64,000 nt of DNA from UBA2821 sp902763335 (GCA_052066835.1 JBQHRJ010000014.1), one strand, 5' to 3'. Numbered from the stretch's first letter, positions 1 to 8,184 are shown. A program made the numbers and translations. The notes: generated by a model from the sequence alone, not told the origin.

Positions 1-134
1 GTTTGGTCGCGGATATTATACCACAAAAGGGAGGTCAATGCTCTTTTTATTTGCAAACTCCCTAAAATAAAGGTTTTTAATAAAAAATGAGGTAGTAAAC
101 TTGACACTACCTATGTATTACAGGAGGTAGACAA
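1..134. other. Intergenic window edge, leader of first gene
   Basis: No coding sequence is visible. A small inverted repeat (GGGAG near 30 and CTCCC near 60) precedes the first gene, and a TTGACA-like hexamer lies near 100. No convincing -10 box follows it at proper spacing before the ribosome binding site at 122-128. Confidence 0.4.
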
Positions 135-551
135 ATGAAGAAAAAAAGATACGGAGATATAGTGCAAATTATTACATGTGTATTGCTGGTGTCTATAATT
201 ATGACAATACCTGTACAGGCTAAGAACTACAAACTTAATCAGAGCATATATAACAGATTAAAGGGATGTTGGGCAGAAAATTCCTCAGGTGGTAAAGATT
301 TGAAATTTACAAAGACAACAGTTAAATATTATGACAGAGAAACAGGCAAGGTTGTATATACATCCAAGATTATGGGATGTAAAAAATACAAGAATGGGTA
401 TCTGATTAAACTTAAAAATAGTAGAAATTATAAATATTCATATTTTATGTACAAGTACAAATATAAAAATCTTCTTGAGTATTTTGGTTCATGGAAATTA
501 GATGGAAAATATTATAGTGGTTCGTCAAGCCTTGAAAAGTTGAAAGTATAA
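135..551 (+). CDS. Small secreted protein of unknown function
   Basis: A 138-residue protein. Residues 1-30 form a clear Sec signal peptide: a basic start (MKKKR), a hydrophobic stretch and an AKA-like cleavage region after VQA. The mature part is very rich in Lys and Tyr, with no cysteine pair that would suggest a zinc site, and I recognise no domain. Export is inferred from the signal peptide. AGGAGGT ends seven bases before the ATG, so the start is secure. It lies 150 bp upstream of another exported protein on the same strand, so the two may share a role at the cell surface, but no operon is proven. Confidence 0.75.
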   Translation: MKKKRYGDIVQIITCVLLVSIIMTIPVQAKNYKLNQSIYNRLKGCWAENSSGGKDLKFTKTTVKYYDRETGKVVYTSKIMGCKKYKNGYLIKLKNSRNYKYSYFMYKYKYKNLLEYFGSWKLDGKYYSGSSSLEKLKV

Positions 552-700
552 TATATTTTATATTAATTGCAATCCGTCAGATAAATATGCAGTCTGTCCG
601 TAATTGGGCAAAACAATATTATCATATGTTAATGTATAGGCAGAGTTAGAAATCATATTAACAAGGATACTATATCCATCAAAAAAGGAGGTTTTTGCAT

Positions 701-3700
701 ATGAAAACAAGGGCAAAGAAAATTCTAAAAAACGTTGTTTCTGCAATAATAATTGTATGTATGATTAGCCAGTCGGTTGTTACTGCATTTGCAACGCAAA
801 ACAGAACAGGAAATTTTAGTAAGAGTTATTCATTGAGTGGAAATGGAGCTACTGATATAGTAAGGGTAGCTGCAGCACAGTTAGGAAGGACAGGCTCACA
901 ACTTGGATATTCGGAGCAGTGGTGTGCGGACTTTGTGAGTGATTGCGCAATATTGGCAAATCAGTCGGCTGCAATACCGGCAGCAGGATACTGTCCGACA
1001 TTGAGACAGAATATTATAAATGCCGGTGGTCAGTATGTGAGTAAAGCCAATGCTAAGGCAGGAGATATTGTTTTCTATGGCAATAATGGTGCGGACCATG
1101 TAGAAATAGTGTATGCTGCATCAAATGGAAATGTCAGTACATATGGTGGAAATTCCGGCTCAGAAGGCAATTTGTACAGCAGAAAGGTAAAACAGCATGC
1201 AACGCAGACAATGTCAATAGCATATATTGTCAGACCGAATTATAGCGGTGCAGCTTCTTCAGGCTGTAACTGTTCCACAAGTTATGCCGGTACATATACA
1301 GTGAACACCAGTCAGTATCCGCTCACAATGAGAAGCGGGCATGGTACGGGATATTCCGCAGTCACAACCATTCCCAAGGGAACAGAAGTAACTGTAACAA
1401 AAGGTGACGGAACATGGGCTCATGTTGAGTGGAATGGTCATAGCGGATACTGTGCTATGGAATATTTAGTTAGAAAGTCAAATAATCCTAAAGGTGTTGT
1501 TGACAGCCTGAATGGTGGAGCCAATTCTATAGAATTGGCAGGATGGGCTTTTGATTCGGATAATCTTGGAGCCGGTCTTGAGATTCACGTATATATAGGT
1601 GAAGAATGCCATCCGATAGTTGCAAATTTAGAAAGAAAAGATGTAAATAATGTATATGGCTGTGGGAATAATCATGGTTTTGCAGCAAAGATAAATACGG
1701 AGAGAACCGGAAGACAGAACATAAGAGTATATGCAATCAATGTGGGCAGTGGTGACAATGTACTTCTTATGTCTAAGGATGTAGATATAACTGTAGATTC
1801 TGAACCACCTAAAATAACAAGGACATATGTTTCAGAGGTGACAAGAGATTCGTATAGAGTCTGTGCTGAGATAAGTGATGATAATGGAGTTAAAAAGGTG
1901 TCAGTGGCAACATGGTCTCAGGAGGGACAGACAGACTTAAAGTGGAGAGATGCAAAGTATAACGGAGCGGGAACTTACTACATAGATATAAATCGTTCAG
2001 AGCATTCACAGATTTTAAATAACTTTTATTATAATCATATATATGTATACGATTATGCAAACAATGGAGCCCGTGCATCCCAGGATATGGATTATAAAGT
2101 AACATCAGACACAGGGAAAAATGTATCTGACGGTGAATACAGAATTGTATCGGCAGCTGATGAAAGCAAAGCAATAGATGTATGTGATGATGGAACGACA
2201 GCAGGTACAAATATAGATATAAAATCAAACTTAAGTAATAAAAAACAGACATTTGATATTGCTTACGTTGGTAACGGATTTTATAAAATAATCGGACGTA
2301 AATCCGGGCTTGCACTTGATGTAAACGGAGATACATATCAGCTTGGATCAAATGTTGTATTATCACAGTATCATGATGGTTCAAATCAGCAATGGATGTT
2401 TAAGAAGAGCAGTAATGGTGTATATTCTATAATTTCACGCTCTACAGGAATGGCACTTGATATTCACAAGGGAGTATATGCGGATGGAACAAATGTAGAA
2501 GTATATAATTATCAGGATAGTGATAATCAACACTGGAAATTAAAACGTGTATTACATGATGACATGGTTTCAATGAGTGATGGTAACATATATGCAAGTA
2601 ACTATACTAAAGCAGTTGACAAAATAAATGTTACTGTTGATGGTGTAAAATTAAAACAAAAAACTGATTATAATATTTCATATACCAAAAAAGGCAATAC
2701 AGTTACATATAGTATAACAGGTATAGGAGGTTATTGTGATACAGTATCAAAATCAGTTCTATTAAAGGAAGAACCAACCATAAAACCGACAGAGACCACA
2801 ACGAAGAAACCAACGGAAACTACGACACAAAAGCCAACGGAAACCACAACGCAAAAACCGACGGAAACCACAACACAGAGACCAACGGAAACCACAACAC
2901 AGAGGCCGACAGAGACCACAACGCAGAGACCGACAGAAACAACAACGGAGAAGCCGACAGAAACCACAACACAGAGACCAACAGAGCCTGCAACACAGGA
3001 ACCGACAGAACCGGAGACACAGGAGCCTGAAACAGAACAGCCAACAGAGATCAAAAAGTATATTGTCAAATTTGTCGATGATGACAGGATAATAGATACT
3101 CAGAGGGTATCGGAAGGCATGTCGGCTGTAGAACCGGAAATCACCAAAACAGGATATACATTATACTGGGATGATGATTTTGATGAAGTATATGAAAATA
3201 TGATAATAAATGCAGAGTGGGTGGCAAATGATTATAAGGTGAAATTCAATGCAGCCGGAGGAAGAGTATACGAAAAGTCGATGGAAGTCACATATGACGA
3301 AGAGTATGGTGAAATGCCTGAGGCAGAGAGAAGCGGATACCTGTTTGACGGATGGTATACGAAGAAAAGCGATGGAGAAGAAATTTCTGAATTTACCGTA
3401 ATGAATACAGCAAAAACTCACACTTTATATGCACATTGGGAGAAAGTGACAGTACCTAAGATAAGTATCAGATATTTATCTTCATTAAAAAAGGGCATGA
3501 GTGTTGCAATGAATGCAGGAAAGGGTGAAGACGGATGCCAGATAATGTATTCAACAAGTAAAAATTTCCGTTCATATAAGAAGATTAATACATCTGATGA
3601 TGTGGAAAATATAAAAAAACTTAAGAGTCGTACAAAGTATTATGTAAAATTAAGAGGATATGTGTATGATTCAAAAGGTAAAAAAGTATATGGAGTATGG

Positions 3701-3730
3701 AGTAAAGTTAACACAATTGCTGTAAAATAA
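701..3730 (+). CDS. Large secreted CHAP/SH3/ricin-type/InlB-repeat surface protein
   Basis: About 1009 residues. The ATG at 701 is preceded by GGAGGT with 8-nt spacing and is preferred over an in-frame TTG at 695. Visible order: signal peptide (1-33); CHAP-type amidase/peptidase domain (about 45-165) with candidate catalytic Cys in WCADF (about 75) and His in GADHVEIVY (about 133); bacterial SH3 domain (about 195-260); a module near 265-365; a Bsp-like repeat domain (about 370-470); ricin-type lectin domain (about 477-615) with two Q-x-W motifs (QQW, QHW); a Pro/Thr/Glu-rich linker of 8-residue repeats (about 691-783); InlB-type B repeats (about 785-930, FDGWYT); and a C-terminal fibronectin-like segment. 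CHAP domains cut peptidoglycan and ricin modules bind sugar. No LPxTG signal is present, so wall attachment must be non-covalent or the protein is released. A terminator follows. Confidence 0.85.
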   Translation: MKTRAKKILKNVVSAIIIVCMISQSVVTAFATQNRTGNFSKSYSLSGNGATDIVRVAAAQLGRTGSQLGYSEQWCADFVSDCAILANQSAAIPAAGYCPTLRQNIINAGGQYVSKANAKAGDIVFYGNNGADHVEIVYAASNGNVSTYGGNSGSEGNLYSRKVKQHATQTMSIAYIVRPNYSGAASSGCNCSTSYAGTYTVNTSQYPLTMRSGHGTGYSAVTTIPKGTEVTVTKGDGTWAHVEWNGHSGYCAMEYLVRKSNNPKGVVDSLNGGANSIELAGWAFDSDNLGAGLEIHVYIGEECHPIVANLERKDVNNVYGCGNNHGFAAKINTERTGRQNIRVYAINVGSGDNVLLMSKDVDITVDSEPPKITRTYVSEVTRDSYRVCAEISDDNGVKKVSVATWSQEGQTDLKWRDAKYNGAGTYYIDINRSEHSQILNNFYYNHIYVYDYANNGARASQDMDYKVTSDTGKNVSDGEYRIVSAADESKAIDVCDDGTTAGTNIDIKSNLSNKKQTFDIAYVGNGFYKIIGRKSGLALDVNGDTYQLGSNVVLSQYHDGSNQQWMFKKSSNGVYSIISRSTGMALDIHKGVYADGTNVEVYNYQDSDNQHWKLKRVLHDDMVSMSDGNIYASNYTKAVDKINVTVDGVKLKQKTDYNISYTKKGNTVTYSITGIGGYCDTVSKSVLLKEEPTIKPTETTTKKPTETTTQKPTETTTQKPTETTTQRPTETTTQRPTETTTQRPTETTTEKPTETTTQRPTEPATQEPTEPETQEPETEQPTEIKKYIVKFVDDDRIIDTQRVSEGMSAVEPEITKTGYTLYWDDDFDEVYENMIINAEWVANDYKVKFNAAGGRVYEKSMEVTYDEEYGEMPEAERSGYLFDGWYTKKSDGEEISEFTVMNTAKTHTLYAHWEKVTVPKISIRYLSSLKKGMSVAMNAGKGEDGCQIMYSTSKNFRSYKKINTSDDVENIKKLKSRTKYYVKLRGYVYDSKGKKVYGVWSKVNTIAVK
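2780..3050 (+). repeat. In-gene tandem repeat, 24-bp period (PTETTTQ-type)
   Basis: About ten imperfect tandem units encode an 8-residue Pro-Thr-Glu-Thr-Thr-Thr-Gln-(Lys/Arg) linker between the ricin-like and InlB-repeat domains. Such Thr/Pro linkers are common wall-spanning spacers and are prone to copy-number change by slippage. The long open frames on the opposite strand here are side effects of the repeat. Confidence 0.85.
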
Positions 3731-3740
3731 ATGAAAAATG

Positions 3741-3785
3741 GCAGGTAATATGTAGTTGCACAGACAACATATTGCCTGCTTTTTA
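3741..3785 (+). terminator. Intrinsic terminator after the CHAP protein gene
   Basis: GCAGGTAATATGT pairs with ACATATTGCCTGC (one G-U pair) around a 13-nt loop and is followed by a short T tract. It sits 10 bp after the stop codon. Confidence 0.85.
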
Positions 3786-3794
3786 AAATTCATA

Positions 3795-3823
3795 TTGACG
3801 AGTCACAAACAATGTGATACAAT
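3795..3823 (+). promoter_or_regulatory. Sigma-A-type promoter upstream of the Rpn nuclease gene
   Basis: TTGACG (3795-3800) and TACAAT (3818-3823) are separated by exactly 17 bp. The gene starts at 4055, leaving a leader of about 225 nt that contains no clear riboswitch. A CTCCT run about 15 nt upstream of the AGGAGG ribosome binding site could pair with it. Confidence 0.6.
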
Positions 3824-4054
3824 TCATATAAAGCATAACATAAACATAATTCTTATGGTGAATTCAATTCTGCTATACGACAGAAAATGTTGTATTTGTC
3901 TGATTTCAGAAAATTCTATGCTTTAATAATTACCAAAATGAAAATATGGAGCAGGGGTTTTTTGAAAGAACAGATAAGATGACTGATACTACATCATTAC
4001 TCATGATATGCTGAAATTGTAAAAATCTCCTGCCGGATTCTAAGGAGGAGAAAT

Positions 4055-5074
4055 TTGGGAAAAACAGAAAGAGTTACATGTGAGTATTTAAAGTCAGATG
4101 ATATATTTGCTGATGTGCTCAATATAGCCTTATATTCGGGTGAAAATGTGGTAAAATCGGAGAATATATCAGAGCTTGACACAACTTATATGACAGGAGT
4201 GCCGGATGCATTTGCCAGAAAATCAGGAAATAAAAAGGGAAAATCACAGACACAGGTGAAAAAATATCGTGATATCCTGCGTATGGTCAGATTAAGTGGT
4301 GAGGGTGATAATGCAGAGTACTGTGTGAGGCTTATAGCAGGTGTAGAACAGCAGACAAATGTACATTATGCAATGCCTGTGAGAGATATGCTGTATGATG
4401 CACTGGAGTATGCAGAACAGGTAAGAGAAAAGACCAGAGATAACTTAGGCTTAAGAGCAGATGTTACAGGAAAACAGAGATTTACACATGCTGAATTTCT
4501 GTCCGGCATGGGAAAGGGTGATAAACTCATACCGGTAGTGACGATAGTGGTATATTTTCAGCCGGAAGAATGGGACGGACCGAAAAGTCTGCATGAGATG
4601 CTGGATTTTACGGGGATGTCAGATGAAATGGTGAACATAATTCCTGATTATAAAATGCTGGTTTTACAGCCATCGGACTATGAAGAAACATTTACGGGTA
4701 AATTAAAATCAACATTGTCAGTAGTATTAGGTCTGTTAAAACGGGCAGGTTCAAAGACAGAGTTTAAGAATTATGTTGACATGCACTCGGAGATATTTAG
4801 TGAGCTGTCATATGACGCAGCAGCAGTGGTAAATGAGTATTGCAGTATAGGCATACCAAAAGAAGAGATAAGAGGAAAGGAAGCGATTAATATGTGTAAG
4901 GCAGTAGAGGAAATAAGAGAAGAAGGAAGAATAGAGGGTGAACGAATAGGAGAAAGTCGTGGAAAAATCATGGCCTACATGGATATGGGTGTCAGCATGG
5001 AAGAGATAGCAGGTAAGCTGAAGGTAACACCTGGAGAAGTAAAACAGATAGCAGCTGAAATAGTAACCTCTTGA
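4055..5074 (+). CDS. Rpn-family recombination-promoting nuclease (PD-(D/E)XK transposase-like)
   Basis: A 339-residue protein with a TTG start and AGGAGG six bases upstream. The N-terminal two thirds match the Rpn/YhgA-like nuclease family as I know it: early LKSDDIFADVLN, then the GVEQQTNVHYAMPVR region, where the family carries its conserved G-x-E-x-Q core, followed by RDMLYDALEYAEQV. The C terminus (about 285-339) is a charged helix (RIEGERIGESRGK) ending in a helix-turn-helix-like segment (VSMEEIAGKLKVTPGEVKQI). Family members are DNA endonucleases that stimulate RecA-independent recombination and often occur in many copies in Lachnospiraceae. No terminal repeats of an insertion sequence are seen around it. 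Cytosolic. Confidence 0.8.
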   Translation: MGKTERVTCEYLKSDDIFADVLNIALYSGENVVKSENISELDTTYMTGVPDAFARKSGNKKGKSQTQVKKYRDILRMVRLSGEGDNAEYCVRLIAGVEQQTNVHYAMPVRDMLYDALEYAEQVREKTRDNLGLRADVTGKQRFTHAEFLSGMGKGDKLIPVVTIVVYFQPEEWDGPKSLHEMLDFTGMSDEMVNIIPDYKMLVLQPSDYEETFTGKLKSTLSVVLGLLKRAGSKTEFKNYVDMHSEIFSELSYDAAAVVNEYCSIGIPKEEIRGKEAINMCKAVEEIREEGRIEGERIGESRGKIMAYMDMGVSMEEIAGKLKVTPGEVKQIAAEIVTS

Positions 5075-5097
5075 CATTTCAAATGCGGTGCTATAAT
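5071..5097 (+). promoter_or_regulatory. Possible promoter of the MarR-like chimera
   Basis: TTGACA (5071-5076), overlapping the stop codon of the nuclease gene, and TATAAT (5092-5097). The spacer is 15 bp, shorter than ideal. Confidence 0.45.
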
Positions 5098-5171
5098 GTC
5101 ACAGCAAAATAATTTGTATACAAACAATTAACAAACTAACTAAAAAATGCTTTTGAGAGGAAGTTCAGACA

Positions 5172-5675
5172 GTGGAAAATTCGATACATTACAAATTAAG
5201 AGAATGTCATACAAATTGTCAGAAAACTATAATCGGACGAATAAAAGAGAATACGGATCTCAGACCGGGAGAACCTAAGATACTGGAATTCCTTCTGGAG
5301 CATGAACCGTGTGAACAGAAGCAGATTGCCACAGGATGCAGTCTGGATTCAGCTTCGGTTACGGGAATACTTGGCAGAATGGAGAAAAGAGGACTTGTAA
5401 AACGGGAAAATATGAACGGAAACCGCAGGTCAATGTCTGTAAAGTCAAATCTGGGTGTATCTCCTGTCAGTTCCGTACCATATACAATTACATGCATAAC
5501 CGGATTGGAAATGGGAAAAGCGACTATTTTGTTTCATATAGTATTGGTTGCATTACAGATATTAATATTAAGGAAAGCTTTTAAGATAAAGAACCTTCTG
5601 CAGGTGGTAGTAGGCGTTGTATTCGGATATTATACCGCTTGCGGGGGAGGGAGCAATGAAAGCTGTGTCAGATAA
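5172..5675 (+). pseudogene. MarR regulator fused to a fragment of a YczE-type membrane protein
   Basis: The 167-codon frame (GTG start) is a chimera. Codons 1-91 are the winged-helix part of a MarR-family regulator (LEFLLEHEPCEQKQIA, DSASVTGILGRMEKRGLVKRE, then the wing NGNRRSMSV). Where the wing should continue to the second strand and dimer helix, the sequence switches to LGVSPVSSVPYTIT, which I recognise as the beginning of YczE/YitT-type (DUF6198-like) membrane proteins, and continues through one or two membrane helices. It then leaves the family frame near 5640; the matching C-terminal part follows in another frame (5617-5889). A deletion joining two neighbouring genes explains this best. 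The HTH may still fold but lacks the usual dimer helices, so it is probably not functional. Confidence 0.6.
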
Positions 5676-5889
5676 GACGCACATAATATTTAATAAGGTA
5701 AAGATAGGATTCGATGTTACAATGGTTCTTATTTCTCTGGCAACATGTCTGATAGTATTAAAGGCATTTGGTTCAGTGGGAATTGGAACTGTCGTTGCGG
5801 CAGTGCTTGTGGGAGCAATACTTGGTGTCATAAACAGGAAATTCGGCGAGCAGAGAGACATGCTTTTAAAAGGAAAAATACAAGTTTAA
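5617..5889 (+). pseudogene. C-terminal remnant of a YczE/YitT-type membrane protein
   Basis: This frame reads IIPLAGEGAMKAVSDKTHIIFNKVKIGFDVTMVLISLATCLIV and ends GTVVAAVLVGAILGVINRKF. That matches the C-terminal half of the family whose N-terminal piece is fused to the MarR fragment just upstream (family pattern: PLPGEG, then a KVKI-x-FD membrane helix, then G-x-GT-x-x-AA-L-x-G). About 40 residues that normally connect the halves are missing, and the two pieces are out of frame, overlapping by 59 bases. No ribosome binding site precedes an ATG here. Translation, if any, would give a protein with two membrane helices. Confidence 0.6.
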
Positions 5890-5997
5890 TTAGTCTGAAA
5901 AATGTGGTATTATGAATATAGTTATGTTATTTGAGAAAAATAGTAGTCGGGGTGTGTAGGCGTAGCGAATTTTATATACCTCAGAATGGAGAAGTTT

Positions 5998-6321
5998 ATG
6001 ATTAAAAATATTGACAAATCAGAAGTATTAACACTGAAAAATCAGGTAGAATATCAGGCAGGTCAGGTCGTTAGCAGGACATTAGCACAAAATGATGCTA
6101 TGAATATGACTTTATTCTCATTTGATAAAGGAGAGGAAATCAGCACACATGAGTCTGGCGGAGATGCATTTGTCACATGCCTTGATGGTGTGGGAGAGAT
6201 TACAATCGACGGTGTCAAATATGAATTACATGAAGGTGAATCTATAGTAATGCCTGCAAAGCATCCGCATGCTGTATATGGAAAAGAGCAGTTTAAGATG
6301 CTTCTTGTGGTTGTATTCTAG
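5998..6321 (+). CDS. Single-domain cupin protein
   Basis: A 107-residue small beta-barrel protein. The ATG at 5998 has GGAG six bases upstream; an in-frame ATG at 5986 has none. Cupin motif 1 is visible as HESGGDAFVTCLDGVGEITIDG (residues about 40-63; candidate metal ligands His and Glu) and motif 2 as EGESIVMPAKHPHAVYG (about 76-94; His in PHAV). Such short cupins bind a metal ion or small ligand; the substrate is unknown and no partner gene adjoins it. A strong terminator follows, so it is transcribed alone. The leader (about 5948-5982) contains a small hairpin. Confidence 0.8.
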   Translation: MIKNIDKSEVLTLKNQVEYQAGQVVSRTLAQNDAMNMTLFSFDKGEEISTHESGGDAFVTCLDGVGEITIDGVKYELHEGESIVMPAKHPHAVYGKEQFKMLLVVVF

Positions 6322-6337
6322 GACTGTATAAATGCAA

Positions 6338-6377
6338 AGCATTGAAGGTGTCATTGGCACTTTTGATGCTTTTTTTA
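6338..6377 (+). terminator. Intrinsic terminator after the cupin gene
   Basis: AGCATTGAAGGTG pairs with CACTTTTGATGCT (11 of 13 canonical) and a T7 tract follows. Confidence 0.85.
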
Positions 6378-6483
6378 AAATTAATCTCCATATAATGTAT
6401 AACCATCCTAAATTCAGTCAAAACTAATACAGAGCTACCACAAGCAGTAAAACAAACTCTGAATATTAGGAAGGGATGGTATA

Positions 6484-7290
6484 ATGAGAAAAAATAATTC
6501 ATTAAAGAGAAAAACGTTCATAGCATCACTTATGGTATGTTTAGTATCAGCACTGGCACTTACGGCAGGGGTGATGTATAACAGAAAGGGAGCGGACCGG
6601 AAAAATGATCTGGCGGACCTTAATGAGACAACGGCAGAGTATGCCACAGCCGATGAAGTGAGAGAGATAGCGGAAAACAGTACATCAAAAAAGACACAGG
6701 AGGATTCGGAATACAGGGATTCAGACAGAGACACATACAGTTTTCAGGCACAGGGTGATGAGTATGTGGCAATGCAGGAAACCACAACAGCGCAGGAGAC
6801 TGTCACAGAACATGAGCAGGATACTGCTGTGCCGGAGGCACAGGTGGCAAATGCCGGAGCATCCATGATACATTTTGATGAGGCAGCTTCTCTTGCGTGG
6901 CCGGTAACCGGAGAGGTTATACTGGATTACAGTATGGACAAAACAATATATTTTCCTACACTGGACACATATAAGTGCAATTCCGGCATGATGATACAGG
7001 CAGATGCGGGAACACCGGTATGTGCAGCAGGAGCAGGAGTAGTGGAAGATGTATCAGTGAGCAGGGAATTTGGAAATGTTCTGACGGTGGACATGGGAGA
7101 CGGTTACAAGGCAGAATATGGTCAGCTTGCCGGAATAATTCCGCAAAAAGGAGAAATGATAGAAAAAGGGCAGCAGATAGGCACACTGGCTGAACCTACT
7201 GCATACTATACAGTAGAAGGTTATAATTTATATTTTAAATTGACAAAAGACGGTAATCCGGTAGATCCGCTGGATTATATAAAGGAATAA
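6484..7290 (+). CDS. Membrane-anchored degenerate M23 (LytM/SpoIIQ-like) protein
   Basis: 268 residues: a basic N terminus, one membrane helix (about 11-31), a long Thr/Glu-rich linker (about 40-125) and a C-terminal LytM-type domain (about 135-268). The fold is clear: LAWPVTGEVILDYS, DAGTPVCAAGAGVVEDVS, GNVLTVDMGDGYKAEYGQL and KGQQIGT, NLYFKLTKDGNPVDPLDYI. The zinc ligands of active M23 peptidases are gone: the HxxxD His is replaced (CNSGMMIQAD), and the HxH motif reads NLYFK. So it probably binds rather than cuts peptidoglycan. SpoIIQ of Bacillus is such an inactive LytM protein, acting with SpoIIIAH across the forespore membranes; a sporulation role here is an inference, weakly supported by spmB 6 kb away. 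AGGAAGGG precedes the ATG. Confidence 0.75.
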   Translation: MRKNNSLKRKTFIASLMVCLVSALALTAGVMYNRKGADRKNDLADLNETTAEYATADEVREIAENSTSKKTQEDSEYRDSDRDTYSFQAQGDEYVAMQETTTAQETVTEHEQDTAVPEAQVANAGASMIHFDEAASLAWPVTGEVILDYSMDKTIYFPTLDTYKCNSGMMIQADAGTPVCAAGAGVVEDVSVSREFGNVLTVDMGDGYKAEYGQLAGIIPQKGEMIEKGQQIGTLAEPTAYYTVEGYNLYFKLTKDGNPVDPLDYIKE

Positions 7291-7650
7291 AAACAGGCAT
7301 GCAGACTTCATAATCACTAATAAATCATAATTCTGTTCTCGTTAAAATTATCTGGTAACCATACAACCTCACAGTCTGTTGCTTTCAATAGATAGCCGGT
7401 CGAAAGGCTGGCTGTACATATCGTTTTAGAAAATTAAAACAGTCTTTATAGTTTCGGAAATCTATTTTTTCAAGTAAAAATAAATGATAAAAAATATCAA
7501 TTAATTCTAAAAAATTCTCTTGACAATTTTAAATAGTTAGATTATGCTAACTGCGAAAGAAATGAAAAACTTTATCAAATATACATTAAATGCGGCGTGT
7601 TTGCGTATGGATAACAGACAGCGAATATACACTGTAAGAAAGAGGATGAT
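7291..7650. other. Intergenic region ahead of the feo operon
   Basis: 360 bp without a gene. It holds a short imperfect hairpin near 7394-7415 that I could not match to a known riboswitch and, at its 3' part, the feo promoter and operator listed separately. Confidence 0.5.
7520..7551 (+). promoter_or_regulatory. feo promoter with overlapping palindromic operator
   Basis: TTGACA (7520-7525) and TATGCT (7543-7548) have a 17-bp spacer. The palindrome GTTAGATTATGCTAAC (7536-7551) covers the -10 box. TTAG-N6-CTAA resembles operators of DtxR-family metalloregulators, and its reverse complement matches 13 of 16 bases of a second site ahead of feoB. Iron-dependent repression of feo is therefore inferred. 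Confidence 0.7.
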
Positions 7651-7863
7651 ATGATGCCATTATCTATGGTTAGCGAGGGCGAACCTAATATTATCAAAAA
7701 GGTTGGCGGAAAAGAAGATACAAGACGTTTTTTGGAAAACCTTGGATTTGTTGTGGGTAGTGAAGTGACAGTCATTTCCGAGATAAATGGGAATATGATT
7801 GTAAATATCAAAAATTCACGGGTAGCAATAGGTAAAGACATGGCAAATAAGATTATGGTCTGA
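7651..7863 (+). CDS. feoA: FeoA-domain protein, first copy
   Basis: 70 residues forming a FeoA SH3-like beta barrel: a start MMPLSMVSEGEP, then the conserved FLENLGFVVGSEVTVISEINGNMIVNI and RVAIGKDMANKIMV. Its neighbours, a second feoA and feoB, make a ferrous-iron role secure. FeoA-type proteins are small cytosolic partners of the FeoB transporter; their exact action is debated. This copy differs clearly from the second, with an NGNMIVNIKNSRVAIG core in place of the APLGDPVEV-type loop, so the two are not a recent duplication. AGAGGA precedes the ATG pair. It lies 100 bp downstream of the metal-responsive promoter and is first in the operon. Confidence 0.9.
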   Translation: MMPLSMVSEGEPNIIKKVGGKEDTRRFLENLGFVVGSEVTVISEINGNMIVNIKNSRVAIGKDMANKIMV

Positions 7864-7922
7864 TTTGCCTGATGTATTTATAAAATATTTAAAGATAAAT
7901 CATTCAGAAATGGAGGATAATT

Positions 7923-8144
7923 ATGAGAACTTTAAAAGAAGTTAAAGTTGGAGAGACAGTTAAAGTTAAGAAACTGTCAGGAGACGGCCCTGTAAAGAGA
8001 CGTATCATGGATATGGGAATTACAAAGGGTGTTGATGTATTCATCAGAAAAGTTGCACCACTTGGTGACCCTGTTGAGGTAACAGTCAGAGGTTATGAGC
8101 TGTCACTTCGTAAGGCTGATGCTGAAATGATAGAGGTAGAATAA
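7923..8144 (+). CDS. feoA: FeoA-domain protein, second copy
   Basis: 73 residues with a classical FeoA sequence: LKEVKVGETVKVKKLSGDGPVKRRIMDMGITKGVDVFIRKVAPLGDPVEVTV, then RGYELSLRKADAEMIEVE. The loop APLGDPVEV and the RRIMDMG segment are hallmarks of the family. GGAGG lies a few bases upstream of the ATG. It is 59 bp after the first feoA and 69 bp ahead of feoB, and is expected to interact with the cytosolic domain of FeoB at the membrane. The gap to feoB contains a second copy of the palindromic operator, so feoB may be controlled separately. Confidence 0.93.
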   Translation: MRTLKEVKVGETVKVKKLSGDGPVKRRIMDMGITKGVDVFIRKVAPLGDPVEVTVRGYELSLRKADAEMIEVE

Positions 8145-8168
8145 AATCTAAATTTTTTTTGCCGAACA

Positions 8169-8184
8169 GTTAGCATAGACTAAT
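8169..8184 (+). promoter_or_regulatory. Second palindromic operator, between feoA and feoB
   Basis: GTTAGCATAGACTAAT matches 13 of 16 bases of the reverse complement of the operator at 7536-7551. It ends 29 bp before the feoB start codon. A -35/-10 pair is not obvious here, so the site may act on an internal promoter or as a roadblock. Confidence 0.55.

Noticed and set aside
2780..3010. Possible CRISPR array because of regular short repeats
   Set aside because: The units are in frame in a gene, 24 bp long with no spacers between them, and encode a Thr/Pro linker.
2731..3069. Long open frames on the minus strand across the Pro/Thr repeat
   Set aside because: They arise from the 24-bp repeat, have no ribosome binding site and give low-complexity Val/Ser-rich products.
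4014..4055. Hairpin sequestering the ribosome binding site of the Rpn gene as a thermosensor
   Set aside because: Pairing of CTCCT with AGGAG is short and of a kind expected by chance near purine-rich sites.
7380..7420. Possible riboswitch ahead of the feo operon
   Set aside because: Only one short imperfect hairpin is present, it lies upstream of the promoter at 7520, so it would not be in the transcript.
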